A stretch of DNA of 64,000 nucleotides from Scytonema sp035967975. GTDB lineage: Bacteria; Cyanobacteriota; Cyanobacteriia; Cyanobacteriales; Nostocaceae. Numbering within the stretch: position 1 is the first letter of the stretch; every line of letters starts with the position of its first letter. Both the position numbers and the translations under genes were made by a program. The stretch is taken from assembly GCA_035967975.1 (NCBI GenBank), contig JAWQFQ010000029.1:1-64000 (forward strand), written 5' to 3'. This document shows, piece by piece, positions 36,901 through 45,516 of this stretch. The notes under the pieces are model-generated. The model made no database searches. It was not told where the DNA came from and saw only the letters and a list, made by a program, of their open reading frames with translations.

Positions 36901-37128
36901 GTAAATAGCGAAAACATGACCTTTTGAGAAACCACGCGCAGCTAAGCCAGCACAGACTCGCCGGATTGAGTCTGCCAATTGTCCATAAGTGATTGTACGA
37001 TTAGTGTGTCCTTCAATCAGGGCTGGTTTGTCTGCGAACTCTACTGCTCGTTGTAATACAAATTCTGTCAGATGTTGTTGGGGAATATGAATCTCTGCAT
37101 TGAGACTATGTATCATAGGACTTCTCAC
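33979..37128 (-). CDS. 4-coumarate-CoA-ligase-like adenylation domain fused to carrier protein and thioester reductase
   Basis: A 1049-residue three-domain enzyme. Residues about 1-525 are an ANL adenylation domain of the 4CL type: SSGTTGLPKG near 182-191, GYGTTEALTS, and GWFHTGDIAYVDEDGYFYIV followed by DRIKELIK. A carrier domain carries the phosphopantetheine site Ser587 in ELGLDSLMN. Residues about 670-1049 are an SDR-type thioester reductase: FLTGATGFLG and catalytic Tyr834-Lys838 in YSQSKW. The order A-T-R is that of carboxylic acid reductases, which turn an acid into an aldehyde via the carrier thioester. Following an ammonia-lyase, the natural substrate would be a cinnamic acid, giving a cinnamaldehyde. 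No phosphopantetheinyl transferase is nearby. Confidence 0.9.
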   Translation of the reverse strand: MRSPMIHSLNAEIHIPQQHLTEFVLQRAVEFADKPALIEGHTNRTITYGQLADSIRRVCAGLAARGFSKGHVFAIYSPNLPEFAIAVHGVAVLGGIITTVNPSYTTQELAYQLNDTGARYLITIPDLVAQALEAANHSKVEEVFVFGEAPGATSFSVLLEGEGEIPKVQINPQEDLVALFYSSGTTGLPKGVMHTHHSIVANFYQLQNCEPIKEADTLLGILPFFHCYGMVMLNYSLAWGATVVTMRRFDLETFLSLIEKHKITRGHVVPPILLALAKQSLGSKYNLSSLRVLTSGAAPLGCELIQQCKQRLANCMVKQGYGTTEALTSIFTPDEPDKIKPDSVGKCLPSVECQIVDVDTQQPLGFHQPGELWVRGPQIMKGYLNNPQATADAIDSDGWFHTGDIAYVDEDGYFYIVDRIKELIKCNGYSIAPAELEAVLLTHPAIADACVIKSPHPTSGEVPKAFVVLKASATPEEIMEFTVKQVASHKMIRRIEFVDKIPKSPSGKILRRVLVQQELINIKKASSDEQLLQRQVGFIQQLQEASLHQRQELLVAYIREQFIKVLGINTSQYLDTEKPLHELGLDSLMNIDLKNRIDTELGVDIPIEMFLGDSNINQLVNLLLQQLVDKDTVLSKHSSAELATDLNSEAVLDSSIFPEERYETFVTEPAAIFLTGATGFLGAFLLQELLLQTKANIYCLVRSLNPELGKVRIKTNLESYGIWEENFADRIIPIVGDLSQPLLGLSSQEFHKLSGLIDVIYHSAAWINYVYPYSILKPTNVLGTQEILRLAARVKVKPVHYISTIAVFMSPAYAGKVVTESEQLAHSEEIQLGYSQSKWVAEKLVMIARDRLIPVTIYRPPFISGHSQTGAWYKDDVICRTIKGCIQMGSMTDITDTLDLAPVDYLSQSIVYLSKQKESLGKVFHLNNPQPISWRELTDFIRSIGYAIEHISYQDWQIKLKNGAYSQENSLYHLLPFYNNKLPQREQREISQQYQKSSEPKISCLATQHELAESSIICPPVNSQLLNTYFSYFIRSGWLDKSQTSKRLS

Positions 37129-37150
37129 TATTGCAACTAGGACTGCCTTC

Positions 37151-38833
37151 TTAATTGTTGCCTATAATGTTGTTGACTGCAGCGACGATTTGCCCACCAG
37201 ATGCAATATCATTTGCAATTTGGGCAATGTGTAAATCTAGAGATTGTTCGTTGTCATTCCTAACGTAGGGACGATGAGGCGATGGTGGTACTCCCACCAC
37301 ATTACGTATGGCTATGTATAAATATTTTGTAGCATCTGATAGGGTAGTACGGGCATCATAATGACCAGCAACAAGGTATGTCCGTAAATCAACGGCTTGC
37401 ACCCCAAACATTAAGGCGATCGCCATATATTGTTGAAAAATTGCTACACTTGTACGGGCTAAATTGGCAGAGCCAAACCCTTGAGAGTTAATATTTTGGT
37501 TGTACTGTTCAGCATGGGTAGGAAATTTATCAGCAATAGAATTTCCATAAAATAGCAACAGAGGCATAATTGAATTGGCGGTGATTTGCAACCCCTTCAA
37601 CCCCATGTTGACATTAAGTTGGGGATTCCCAACTAAAGACGCTGGTAGTCCATTGTTAAATTCAGGTGCTACGAGATAAGCTATTTGCACATCCAAGTGT
37701 TTAGCCAAAAGCCCGATATAGTAGCGCAGCTGGTCCATTCCTATACCGATGTATTGTCCCAAGAAATTACCGCCATGATAACTAGCTTGGTTTTCTACAT
37801 CAATAAGTGGGTTGTCAGTGACAGAGTTAATTTCCGTCTCAACGTGTTTGGCAATTTGTTCAATCCCATCAACAATAGGTCCGAAGTATTGTGTTAGACA
37901 GCGTAGGGAATAACGATCCTGAATGGGATGAGAGCCTCTGTAGTCGTGAGAACCGTCTAATTCGTCACGAATTAAGCTCGAACCTGCTAACTGTTTGAGC
38001 ATTTGGTTTGCAGTCCACAATTGTCCTGAATGTGGTTTATGTTTATGAATAAATGGGTGGAATGATTGATTAGTACCATTCAAACCTTGGATGACTAGAG
38101 CATGAGCAGCCACAGAGAGTGCTAATAAAATTTTGGTATCATATACGCAATTAGCAGCAATTCCTGTCATGACTGAAGTCCCATTCATCATTGCCAAACC
38201 TTCTTTAGCAAGTAGTTGCAATGGCTCTAAACCTAATTTGTTTAAAACTGTTGGTGCGTCCATCACCTCACCATTGAAATCGACGGTGTAGCTTGGATCT
38301 AAACCAATCAGTGCTCCTGTAATGTAAGCTAAAGGTGTCAAATCACCACTAGCACCGATAGAACCAAACTCATATACATGGGGTGTGACACCAGCATTTA
38401 AAAACTTCTCTATGCGTTGAATGAGTTCATAACGGATACCCGATACACCATGTAAGTGTGAGTTAGCACGCAACAGCATGGCTGCGCGGACATCAGCCTG
38501 AGGTAATCTTTTTCCTGCTCCTACTTTGTGATACCATACGAGATTGTTTTGGAGCTGCGCTGCATATTCAGGTGAAATCGCTACATTCGCCATACCGCCA
38601 AAGCCACTTGTTACACCATAAATTGGTTCACCACGTTCAACTGCATTATTAATGTAGTCACATGATGCTTGAATACCCTGCAACAGTTGTGAGTCATTGG
38701 TTAAGCTGACTTTTGTCCCATAACGCGCCACGTTAACTACTTCGTCTATTGTTAGATTGCGGTTACCTATAACTATGGTTTTGGAGGATGCGCTATTCAC
38801 TTTAGAATTAATCTTCTTAAAAGTACTAGTCAT
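37151..38833 (-). CDS. Aromatic amino acid ammonia-lyase (PAL/TAL type)
   Basis: A 560-residue MIO enzyme closely resembling Anabaena phenylalanine ammonia-lyase. The cofactor-forming Ala161-Ser162-Gly163 is in GSIGASGDLTPL, and GLAMMNGTSVMTG, GTNQSFHPFIH and QDRYSLRC are intact. I choose ATG 38833 because it gives the usual N-terminus; the longer frame to 38935 would begin inside MITE-like element B. The residues that decide substrate choice are Tyr101-His102 (LVWYHKVG), where Anabaena PAL has Phe-Leu and tyrosine lyases His-Leu. It is the first gene of the operon, 22 bases before the ligase-reductase. It probably makes cinnamate or p-coumarate. Confidence 0.92.
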   Translation of the reverse strand: MTSTFKKINSKVNSASSKTIVIGNRNLTIDEVVNVARYGTKVSLTNDSQLLQGIQASCDYINNAVERGEPIYGVTSGFGGMANVAISPEYAAQLQNNLVWYHKVGAGKRLPQADVRAAMLLRANSHLHGVSGIRYELIQRIEKFLNAGVTPHVYEFGSIGASGDLTPLAYITGALIGLDPSYTVDFNGEVMDAPTVLNKLGLEPLQLLAKEGLAMMNGTSVMTGIAANCVYDTKILLALSVAAHALVIQGLNGTNQSFHPFIHKHKPHSGQLWTANQMLKQLAGSSLIRDELDGSHDYRGSHPIQDRYSLRCLTQYFGPIVDGIEQIAKHVETEINSVTDNPLIDVENQASYHGGNFLGQYIGIGMDQLRYYIGLLAKHLDVQIAYLVAPEFNNGLPASLVGNPQLNVNMGLKGLQITANSIMPLLLFYGNSIADKFPTHAEQYNQNINSQGFGSANLARTSVAIFQQYMAIALMFGVQAVDLRTYLVAGHYDARTTLSDATKYLYIAIRNVVGVPPSPHRPYVRNDNEQSLDLHIAQIANDIASGGQIVAAVNNIIGNN

Positions 38834-39560
38834 ATAGAGTTCAGGTTTTAATGATTTGTCATATTTACGTTCAGGAAGGGTACAAAGTTCATAGGGTTTG
38901 AGAGGATGTTTTAAAAGTCCTCTTGTTGGTAGCAAAACGTTCTAGATCCACCATTATCCCCCTTAAAAAGGGGGACTTTGAGAGTATTTTCCCCCCTTTT
39001 TAAGGGGGGCTAGGGGGGATTTGGATACAAAGGTAGACTTTACAAACATCCTCTGAGATATCAACAAACCTATAAATTTGAGACAACGCTAACAAACCAT
39101 TCATCTTATGACTTGTCACCCTCATTCTGTAACTCCGCTGAAAGGTTATTGGAAGCCTAAGTTATACTCTCAACGGATAAAGTTTGGACTTTTTTAAAAG
39201 TCTGATTTTTCATTAATTACTTACTATACTAAAAATCTTTCCAAATTATCTTGAACCCCATACTAGATAAGAAGAACAGCCGTTATTATTAACGTTAATC
39301 TTTCAATTAAATTGAGTTTCACTCGCGTCTGCAACACCTGAAGCTGGATGTTTTTCAAAATATTCTTTTACAATATCACTAAGTAGGTGAGCGCTAAAAA
39401 ACACAACTCTATTAAGAAACATGAATAGTTCGATTTAATTGTGCATACCTACTTAGATTGATTCAACTTACCTGTGGTGAACTACTAGTCCACACGTAAG
39501 AGGGCGAGGAATTATGGCGCGTTCCCATACAACATTTATACAGAATTTATTAAAAAATGG
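38834..39560. promoter_or_regulatory. Upstream region of the ammonia-lyase operon with MITE-like element B, copy 2
   Basis: About 700 bases with no gene. Element B copy 2 (ends TGAGAGGATGTTTTAAAAGT and TACAAACATCCTCTGA, 38900-39057) sits only 67 bases upstream of the chosen start codon. The native promoter is therefore either inside this 67-base stretch or displaced beyond the element. The remaining sequence is AT-rich; I could not assign promoter elements. Confidence 0.5.
38900..39057. mobile_element. MITE-like element B, copy 2
   Basis: The same terminal repeats as 19198-19376, with core palindromes CCCCCTTAAAAAGGGGG and CCCCCCTTTTTAAGGGGGG. The internal non-palindromic parts differ from copy 1, so it is not a recent transposition of that copy. 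Confidence 0.7.
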
Positions 39561-40040
39561 CTAAAGAGGTGCTCCCTCTGGAAACATCAGTGTCAGTCGC
39601 TTCTCCCGTAGTTTAGCTTCTTCCACACAGATTTCTTCAATTTGTTTGAGAACATCTGTAGAAATCCCCAGTTTATCTGCCATTTTAGCGATAGTTGCCC
39701 TTTCGAGGTCACTATATTCTTGATCAGCACTGCAAGCTCTAATAGCATCGTAAACAAGATAACGCCGCGAAGCATCTGTTTCCCCAGTTCTAGAAATAAC
39801 CGTCTCAATATCTTCTAGGGCTTCGTAAGATTTTAGCTCCTCCACTAATGAATCTGATGCGCCATAAGCAGAAGCTTGCTGAACAACCCAGTCTCTTTCT
39901 TCTGGAGCCAAGTGACCATCTCCTTTAGCACAAATGAGAAGAGACTTCAAGTAAGCATCATAACCTTCAGGGTTTGGTATTGTGCTAAAACCATATCTTT
40001 CTTTTAACAACCACAACACAGCTGCATCGTTAGTAGCCAT
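39561..40040 (-). CDS. TerB-like helical protein
   Basis: About 160 residues, with a two-fold helical pattern: YLKSLLICAKGDGHLAPEER and AIRACSADQEYSDLERATI. The Asp-Gly and Asp-x-Glu turns are those of TerB-like (tellurite resistance/DUF533-like) acidic helical bundles, which bind metal ions. I prefer ATG 40040 (MATNDAAVLW) over 40052. It is divergent from the giant membrane protein gene, and its function is unknown. Confidence 0.68.
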   Translation of the reverse strand: MATNDAAVLWLLKERYGFSTIPNPEGYDAYLKSLLICAKGDGHLAPEERDWVVQQASAYGASDSLVEELKSYEALEDIETVISRTGETDASRRYLVYDAIRACSADQEYSDLERATIAKMADKLGISTDVLKQIEEICVEEAKLREKRLTLMFPEGAPL

Positions 40041-40427
40041 ATTTATTCCCAATAAGTACCTAAGAAAGTTATTTATACCAACTTGCTCTCCTTACTGTAA
40101 TTCTCAAAATGGCGAGTGAGTAGTGAAAAACTTCCATGTTGGTATTACATTTTTGAGTGCAAATAAGTGTCTATGTTATTTTAATATACTATTGCGGATA
40201 CAAAACTAAAAGTCAAGGATTAATTCTGATGTAACCGTTCAGAAGGCTTTTTTTGCCCAGATCATGCTTTTACTCGTTTGGGCGCTACGCAACTGAGCCG
40301 TCCCTGTATAAGCTGTACGATCGCAAAAATTTGTAGCATTCAGTCAAATAAGTGTCACAACTTATCTGAAAAATGCTTTCGTCGCGCTGATGATTTAAGT
40401 ACCGCGCTTTCTCTCGGCGTGCCGCTT
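40041..40427. other. Divergent spacer between the TerB-like and DUF2157-like genes
   Basis: No repeat or RNA gene recognised. The reading frame upstream of 40428 is open back to 40278 but shows no conserved features, so I treat it as leader. Promoters for both genes should lie here. Confidence 0.4.
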
Positions 40428-43400
40428 ATGATATCAAAATCTGACCAATTTATCAATCTTGAAATTAGGCTTCCATCTACTCATCCTGAGTTATTGACAG
40501 GACTTGATGTTTGGCTGCGCTTGGGTTTAATATCCGATACCCAAGTTAGACAGCTGTGTCAGGAGTTTTTGGTTTGTCGTGTCGTGTTGCAACCTCAAAC
40601 AATACTAGCACGACAATCTGTAGAGAAGTTGCAGACAAGGTCTCATCAACCATCAGTCCCCAACGAACCCAATGTCGTCGCTAGGATGTTACAGTCATTG
40701 GGAGCAGAATTAAGCGTCCGGTGGCTGCTGTTCTTAGGAATGTTCTTAGTTGTGGTATCTTCTGGGGTACTCGCAGCTAGTCAATGGGAAAGGTTTCCTC
40801 CGTTAGGACAATATGGAGTTTTGTTAGCTTATACCTTAAGTTTTTGGGGAGCGAGTTTTTGGGCTGGTAAACAGTCTAATTTAAGTTTGACGACTCGCGC
40901 ATTGCTGACAGTAACTCTGTTGCTTGTACCAGTTAACTTTTGGGCAATAGATAGCTTCCAATTGTGGCAAAATCCTATAAATTGGGTTGTCATTGCAATA
41001 TCTGCTGTTGTTCTGACATTCATCACCGTTGTATCTTTGAACTCTCGGCTGGTTGCTACTCACAATTTTGTTCGGAAATTGCCTCTGTTGAATGTTTTAG
41101 GTTTATCTTACTTACATTGGGGTTGGCAGTTTCCGGGATTTCCGTTAATATCTGTATATTTAGGAACATTATTAACAGCGATCGCGTCTATCTCCTATTT
41201 CCCTAAGCATCAAATAAAACAAGCAAAAAACCAGCAATCACAATCCCGTATTCGTTTACTTTATATTGTCATTATTTATGCATTAGTGATGCTACTGGGA
41301 CGGGCGATTTTTGTTGCTCAAGTAGATATCCAACAATTGGGGCTAGCAATTGGTATTTGCGGTTGGTTGGTGGCGACTTTAGCACCGCGAAAACAGGAAG
41401 CATCTTCTCCCTCATCCTCCGAGGTGTCAGAAACCCGGTTTCTTCAAGAAACCGGGTTTCTAATCGGTTATTCGAGGTTGCTCTGGGAACTTCTCAGTGG
41501 AATTCTACTCTTCCTCGGTTGGCTGGTATCATTAGGCACACCATTTCCTTGGCAAGCAACAGCTGTGAGTGGTTTGGGCTTATGGTTTTTCAACCGTCGT
41601 TTGCGACGAGGTGGTGTCAGAGCGGATGTTGGGGCGATTTTTATTATTGGTTTAGAGACAATTTGGTTAGTTTGGCGGTTGGTTCCGTCGGAGTTACAAA
41701 GGTCGGCGATCGCTCTGTTAACTCAACTCACTTCTTCTCAGAATGAACCTTGGGCGTTGTGGAGTGTGGTTTTATTTCCCTATATTTTTGTCATGCTAGG
41801 GTTTGTGGATAAACTTTACCGGGCTGATAAAGGGAAATTGGCTGTTTTTGGAGAGCAGTTAACGCTCATGTTTGGGAGTTGGCTGACATTAGTCAGTTTG
41901 GTAAATCCTATATTACGGGCTTTAAATTTGCTGCTATCGACAATCACTCTATGGCGTGTCACTCAACAACGCACTCCTGTTAGAACTCATCTGGTGTACA
42001 TGACGCAGATAGCAGGGGTGCTTGCTTTTTGTTCAATTGTTGATTGCCTATTACCTAATTTATCTCAAGAAATCTGGGCGAGTATTTTCTTAACCCTAGC
42101 AGTTGCAGAATTGCTATGTAGTTTGGGTGGTGGAATATGGCGACGCAGTGCTTGGCATATGGGTTTAGGGCTGGCAACTCTTAGCTATGCTTTATTATGG
42201 GAAGGTCATGGGAGTTGGGGTTTGATTTGGTTAGTGACTCCCATAACTCTCACGGGTATTGCTAGTTGGGGTTACAGAACTCAATCCAGTGCGATCGCTC
42301 GTTCTCATCTCAACATTTGGTTGAGTGTCGCTGCTTTGGGACTCGCTCAATCATTAACTTTACCTTTAGCTGGAGGTCGATTAATTGGTTTGGCGATCGC
42401 CGCTGCTGTCATGTCCGTCAACACTTATTATTTAAAATACAATTTAAATGCGGTTATTACGGTAGGCTATGGGCTGAGTTTTATTGCAGCTTTATTGTGG
42501 GAAGGTTTACCAAGACTATCAGTCCCAGGTTGGTTTTTAGTAGGAGCATTGACCATAACTAGCTTATGGCTGTTTCGACAATGGTTACAAAAAGACGAAA
42601 CCTTGACAAAAATTTATGCATATGCATTAGATAAATGGGCGATCGCACTATGTACAGTTGAGTTATTGCTACTCAGTATTCACTCCCTACTCGTTTATCA
42701 AGAACTTGCAACAGCAAACTTTTTCTACCTTATTTCCGCAATCATTATTTTAGGAGCAATTGTCTACCGCAGTTGGCAACAATCCAACCATTGGGGCTTC
42801 TATGGGATTGGTTGGGGCTTAGAATTAGCGATCGCAGAGATACTAGGCTTTGGCAAACATTCTCTCATTAAAGTTGCTATTGCCAATATCGCTCTCGGCT
42901 TGATAACTCAGCTTTTAGGCGAATGGTGGCAAAGAAGACACCGACTGGAAAGACTTCCCAACCGATGGCACATTTTACCATTAATTTATGGTATCCTGGG
43001 TGTATTACTACGCTGGCAAACCTTTGCAAATTGGACGGGATTATCTTCCCTTGCAGTGTCATTTATTGCGATTGGGGTAGGAAGACGCCATAAGGAATTG
43101 AAACCATTGGTTTACGTAGGACTTGTTGGTGTCTCGGTGTCAGCATACGAACTGTTATTCTACCAACTCGCACAAGTCCCCAAAGGAGTATACGGCGATG
43201 GTTTCATTGCCATGTCCGTGCTTGCAACTGGTATAATGTACGCCTATCGCATTCTCTCACCTTGGCTGTTAGACTACCTGCGCCTGAGTCATGGAGAATT
43301 GAAAGTTGTCGCTCACATACATTGGACTGTCAGTAGCTTATTACTACTGTCTGCTAGTGTCAACCCGATAGAAGCCAAGCTTGTAGGTTTAGGAACAGCT

Positions 43401-44279
43401 GTCTTCTTAATTCGATACGCTCTTTTTCAAGGACGCCGTCAGGAAACTTCTATAATTTCCCTATCCTACCTTTGGGTTTACCTTGGGTTGTTAGAGATAG
43501 CTTTCTTGTGGGTTTATGTACCAAAAACACCACTGATACAATCTGTAGAACAACAGTTACTACCTTGGCAAGGTGCGATCGCAGCTGTCATTGCTTACTT
43601 CCTCTACATCTTACCTTGGGACACCTGGGGTTGGTCTAAAAAACCTTGGCGACACGCCGCAATCATCATACCCATAGCATTTTTGTTACTTTCGAGAGTA
43701 GAAACGCATCCACTCAGTTTAGCGATCGCAGCGAGTTTCTACATCATCATAGCCCGAATCTCCGACAAATTCCGTTTCACCTATCTTAGTGTAGCGCTAA
43801 TTAATTGGGCACTCTTCAGCTTATTTTCCAACTTAAATCTAACAGACCCCTTATGGTATGTTACACCAATTGGTTTATCATTATTATATATTGCCCAATT
43901 TGACCCAGATTTGCGGTTACCAGACATGAAAAGTAACCGACACCGCCTGCGGCTACTCGGATGTGGTATCATTTGTGGATGGGCAATTATCTTTAATCAA
44001 GATACACCACTCATCCCAGGAAGTTTCAGTCTCATTGCGATTTTCGCCGGATTAGCATTACGAGTTCGCGCCTATCTATATATAGGAACCGCCACCTTTT
44101 TCATCACAAGTTTCTATCAACTTATCCTCTTCAGCCTGCGTTACCCCTTCTTAAAATGGGTTGTAGGCTTACTCGCTGGGATTCTGTTAATTTCCTTAGC
44201 TGCTAACTTTGAAACCCGTCGCGAACAATTCAACTCTCTATTCCGCAATACAAGCCAAGAGTTACAAGAGTGGGAGTAA
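40428..44279 (+). CDS. Giant polytopic membrane protein, DUF2157-like
   Basis: About 1283 residues from ATG 40428. A short soluble N-terminal part (LRLGLISDTQVRQLCQEFLV, resembling DUF2157 N-termini) is followed by roughly 35-40 hydrophobic segments to the end. No catalytic motif was recognised. At 41429-41462 it contains the palindrome AGAAACCCGGTTTCTT...AAGAAACCGGGTTTCT, read in frame as ETRFLQETGFLI in a loop between membrane segments, so a repeat has inserted without breaking the gene. Similar large proteins are common and uncharacterised in cyanobacteria. The longer start at 40278 adds 50 residues of doubtful value. Confidence 0.75.
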   Translation: MISKSDQFINLEIRLPSTHPELLTGLDVWLRLGLISDTQVRQLCQEFLVCRVVLQPQTILARQSVEKLQTRSHQPSVPNEPNVVARMLQSLGAELSVRWLLFLGMFLVVVSSGVLAASQWERFPPLGQYGVLLAYTLSFWGASFWAGKQSNLSLTTRALLTVTLLLVPVNFWAIDSFQLWQNPINWVVIAISAVVLTFITVVSLNSRLVATHNFVRKLPLLNVLGLSYLHWGWQFPGFPLISVYLGTLLTAIASISYFPKHQIKQAKNQQSQSRIRLLYIVIIYALVMLLGRAIFVAQVDIQQLGLAIGICGWLVATLAPRKQEASSPSSSEVSETRFLQETGFLIGYSRLLWELLSGILLFLGWLVSLGTPFPWQATAVSGLGLWFFNRRLRRGGVRADVGAIFIIGLETIWLVWRLVPSELQRSAIALLTQLTSSQNEPWALWSVVLFPYIFVMLGFVDKLYRADKGKLAVFGEQLTLMFGSWLTLVSLVNPILRALNLLLSTITLWRVTQQRTPVRTHLVYMTQIAGVLAFCSIVDCLLPNLSQEIWASIFLTLAVAELLCSLGGGIWRRSAWHMGLGLATLSYALLWEGHGSWGLIWLVTPITLTGIASWGYRTQSSAIARSHLNIWLSVAALGLAQSLTLPLAGGRLIGLAIAAAVMSVNTYYLKYNLNAVITVGYGLSFIAALLWEGLPRLSVPGWFLVGALTITSLWLFRQWLQKDETLTKIYAYALDKWAIALCTVELLLLSIHSLLVYQELATANFFYLISAIIILGAIVYRSWQQSNHWGFYGIGWGLELAIAEILGFGKHSLIKVAIANIALGLITQLLGEWWQRRHRLERLPNRWHILPLIYGILGVLLRWQTFANWTGLSSLAVSFIAIGVGRRHKELKPLVYVGLVGVSVSAYELLFYQLAQVPKGVYGDGFIAMSVLATGIMYAYRILSPWLLDYLRLSHGELKVVAHIHWTVSSLLLLSASVNPIEAKLVGLGTAVFLIRYALFQGRRQETSIISLSYLWVYLGLLEIAFLWVYVPKTPLIQSVEQQLLPWQGAIAAVIAYFLYILPWDTWGWSKKPWRHAAIIIPIAFLLLSRVETHPLSLAIAASFYIIIARISDKFRFTYLSVALINWALFSLFSNLNLTDPLWYVTPIGLSLLYIAQFDPDLRLPDMKSNRHRLRLLGCGIICGWAIIFNQDTPLIPGSFSLIAIFAGLALRVRAYLYIGTATFFITSFYQLILFSLRYPFLKWVVGLLAGILLISLAANFETRREQFNSLFRNTSQELQEWE
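41429..41462. repeat. Palindromic ACCCGGTTTC repeat inside a coding sequence
   Basis: A 34-base near-perfect palindrome of AGAAACCCGGTTTCTT and its complement. It is the TTTC version of the element otherwise seen in spacers (26500, 31535, 54578, 56863) and it also occurs in the coding sequence at 50971-51004. Confidence 0.85.
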
Positions 44280-44499
44280 AAAGATAAACACTTAATTCTT
44301 TGCGTCCTTCTCTTCCCTCCGGGACGCTACCGCGAACGAGACGCTCCGCGAACGCGTCTTTGCGGTTTATTTTTCATCCCCCATTCTGCAACACCGATAC
44401 TTTTAGATGACCTATTTATATGAACCGCAAAGACGCAAAGGACGCAAAGAAAGAGGAACATATGAGTGGTTATTTTATAGTGGAGAGGGAGTAGGTAAA
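44280..44499. repeat. CGCAAAGACG inverted repeat
   Basis: An inverted pair of TTTGCGTCC...GCGTCTTTGCGG and CCGCAAAGACGCAAAGGACG around 44299-44452, with an intervening CTCCGGGACGCTACCGCGAA piece. It is the same repeat family as around 15570-15605. It lies between convergent genes and could fold into a large stem. Confidence 0.7.
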
Positions 44500-45516
44500 C
44501 TACACCTCATCCCCGAATCCTAATCCTCCAACCAATGCGCTCACACCCAGTGCGGCTAAAGCCACAGCACCCCACTTCAATTGCGGATTCATATCTAACC
44601 AATCCAAGAAAGTTGGTACCACAAGATGACTAAAGTCTCCCTGGACACGGTCATAGCCTTGGATAGGTGTAAAAACATTGTCTGGAGCATCTTCAGACTT
44701 TGGTTGGTTGGTACGTTGTCCTGCAAAACCAATCAGAGCCAGTATATAATCTACAAGTTCTGGTGAAAGGCGTTGTAATGCATCCAGTATCCTACCAACA
44801 TCCCCAACGATAAAATCACGAGTGGGATGTTCAGCAACATGGAGAATGGCTTCAGCAACAACACCAGGTGAGTAATAGGGAGGTATCCCTGTGGGTAGAA
44901 CTCCTAACTTAGTGCGAACTTTGTTGTAAAAAGGTGTGTTAATGACAGCAGGCAGTATTGATGTTACACTAATGGGTAGTTTCTCGTGTTGCAACTCCAC
45001 ACGCAACGCTTCAAGAAAGCCTTCTACACCATGCTTCGCAGCAGAGTAAGGGCTTTGTAAGGGTAAGCTGCGTCTACCCTCCATTGAAGAAATATGAATT
45101 AATGCTCCACGTCCCTCTTTTTTGAGATGAGGTAAAGCAGCCATTGCACCATGTACTTGTCCCATCAAAGTAACATCTATCACCCGTTGGAATTCTTCCG
45201 GTGTGATGTTTTCAAAAGGTGCAAGTATACCCGTCGCCGCTGCGTGAACCCAAGTATCCAGGCGTCCGTAATTCTCCACAGTTTTATCTGCAACGGCTTT
45301 CACTTGTTCAAAATCACTCACATCAGCAATGATATACTTTGCATCACCACCAAAGCTGTGAATATCCTCCACCAAAGACCTCAATCCTGATTCAGTCCGG
45401 GCGGAAACCATCACCTTCGCACCCCGCTTCGCAAACCTCCGCGCCGTCTCACGTCCAATCCCACTAGACGCACCCATAACGGCAACAACTTGTTCATGAA
45501 TAGGTTTTAACTGCAT
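44500..45516 (-). CDS. Short-chain dehydrogenase/reductase with C-terminal membrane segment
   Basis: A 338-residue SDR. The NAD(P)-binding motif is AVMGASSGIGRETARRFA, the active-site Ser is in LIHISSMEG, and the YxxxK is in SPYSAAKHG. After the catalytic domain (about 1-250) there is a linker and a hydrophobic end (WGAVALAALGVSALVGGLGF) that could anchor the protein to a membrane. The SDR class is certain; its substrate is unknown. Confidence 0.9.
   Translation of the reverse strand: MQLKPIHEQVVAVMGASSGIGRETARRFAKRGAKVMVSARTESGLRSLVEDIHSFGGDAKYIIADVSDFEQVKAVADKTVENYGRLDTWVHAAATGILAPFENITPEEFQRVIDVTLMGQVHGAMAALPHLKKEGRGALIHISSMEGRRSLPLQSPYSAAKHGVEGFLEALRVELQHEKLPISVTSILPAVINTPFYNKVRTKLGVLPTGIPPYYSPGVVAEAILHVAEHPTRDFIVGDVGRILDALQRLSPELVDYILALIGFAGQRTNQPKSEDAPDNVFTPIQGYDRVQGDFSHLVVPTFLDWLDMNPQLKWGAVALAALGVSALVGGLGFGDEV

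Noticed and set aside
38834..38935. N-terminal extension of the ammonia-lyase
   Set aside because: The extra codons come partly from the end of MITE-like element B, and the internal ATG at 38833 matches the normal family N-terminus.
40278..40427. N-terminal extension of the giant membrane protein, with several cysteines
   Set aside because: Although CxxC-like pairs are present, the segment has no conserved pattern I recognise, and ATG 40428 directly precedes the family-like region.
41429..41462. Palindrome as an internal terminator
   Set aside because: There is no T run after the stem and it lies inside a long open frame, so a repeat insertion is the better explanation.
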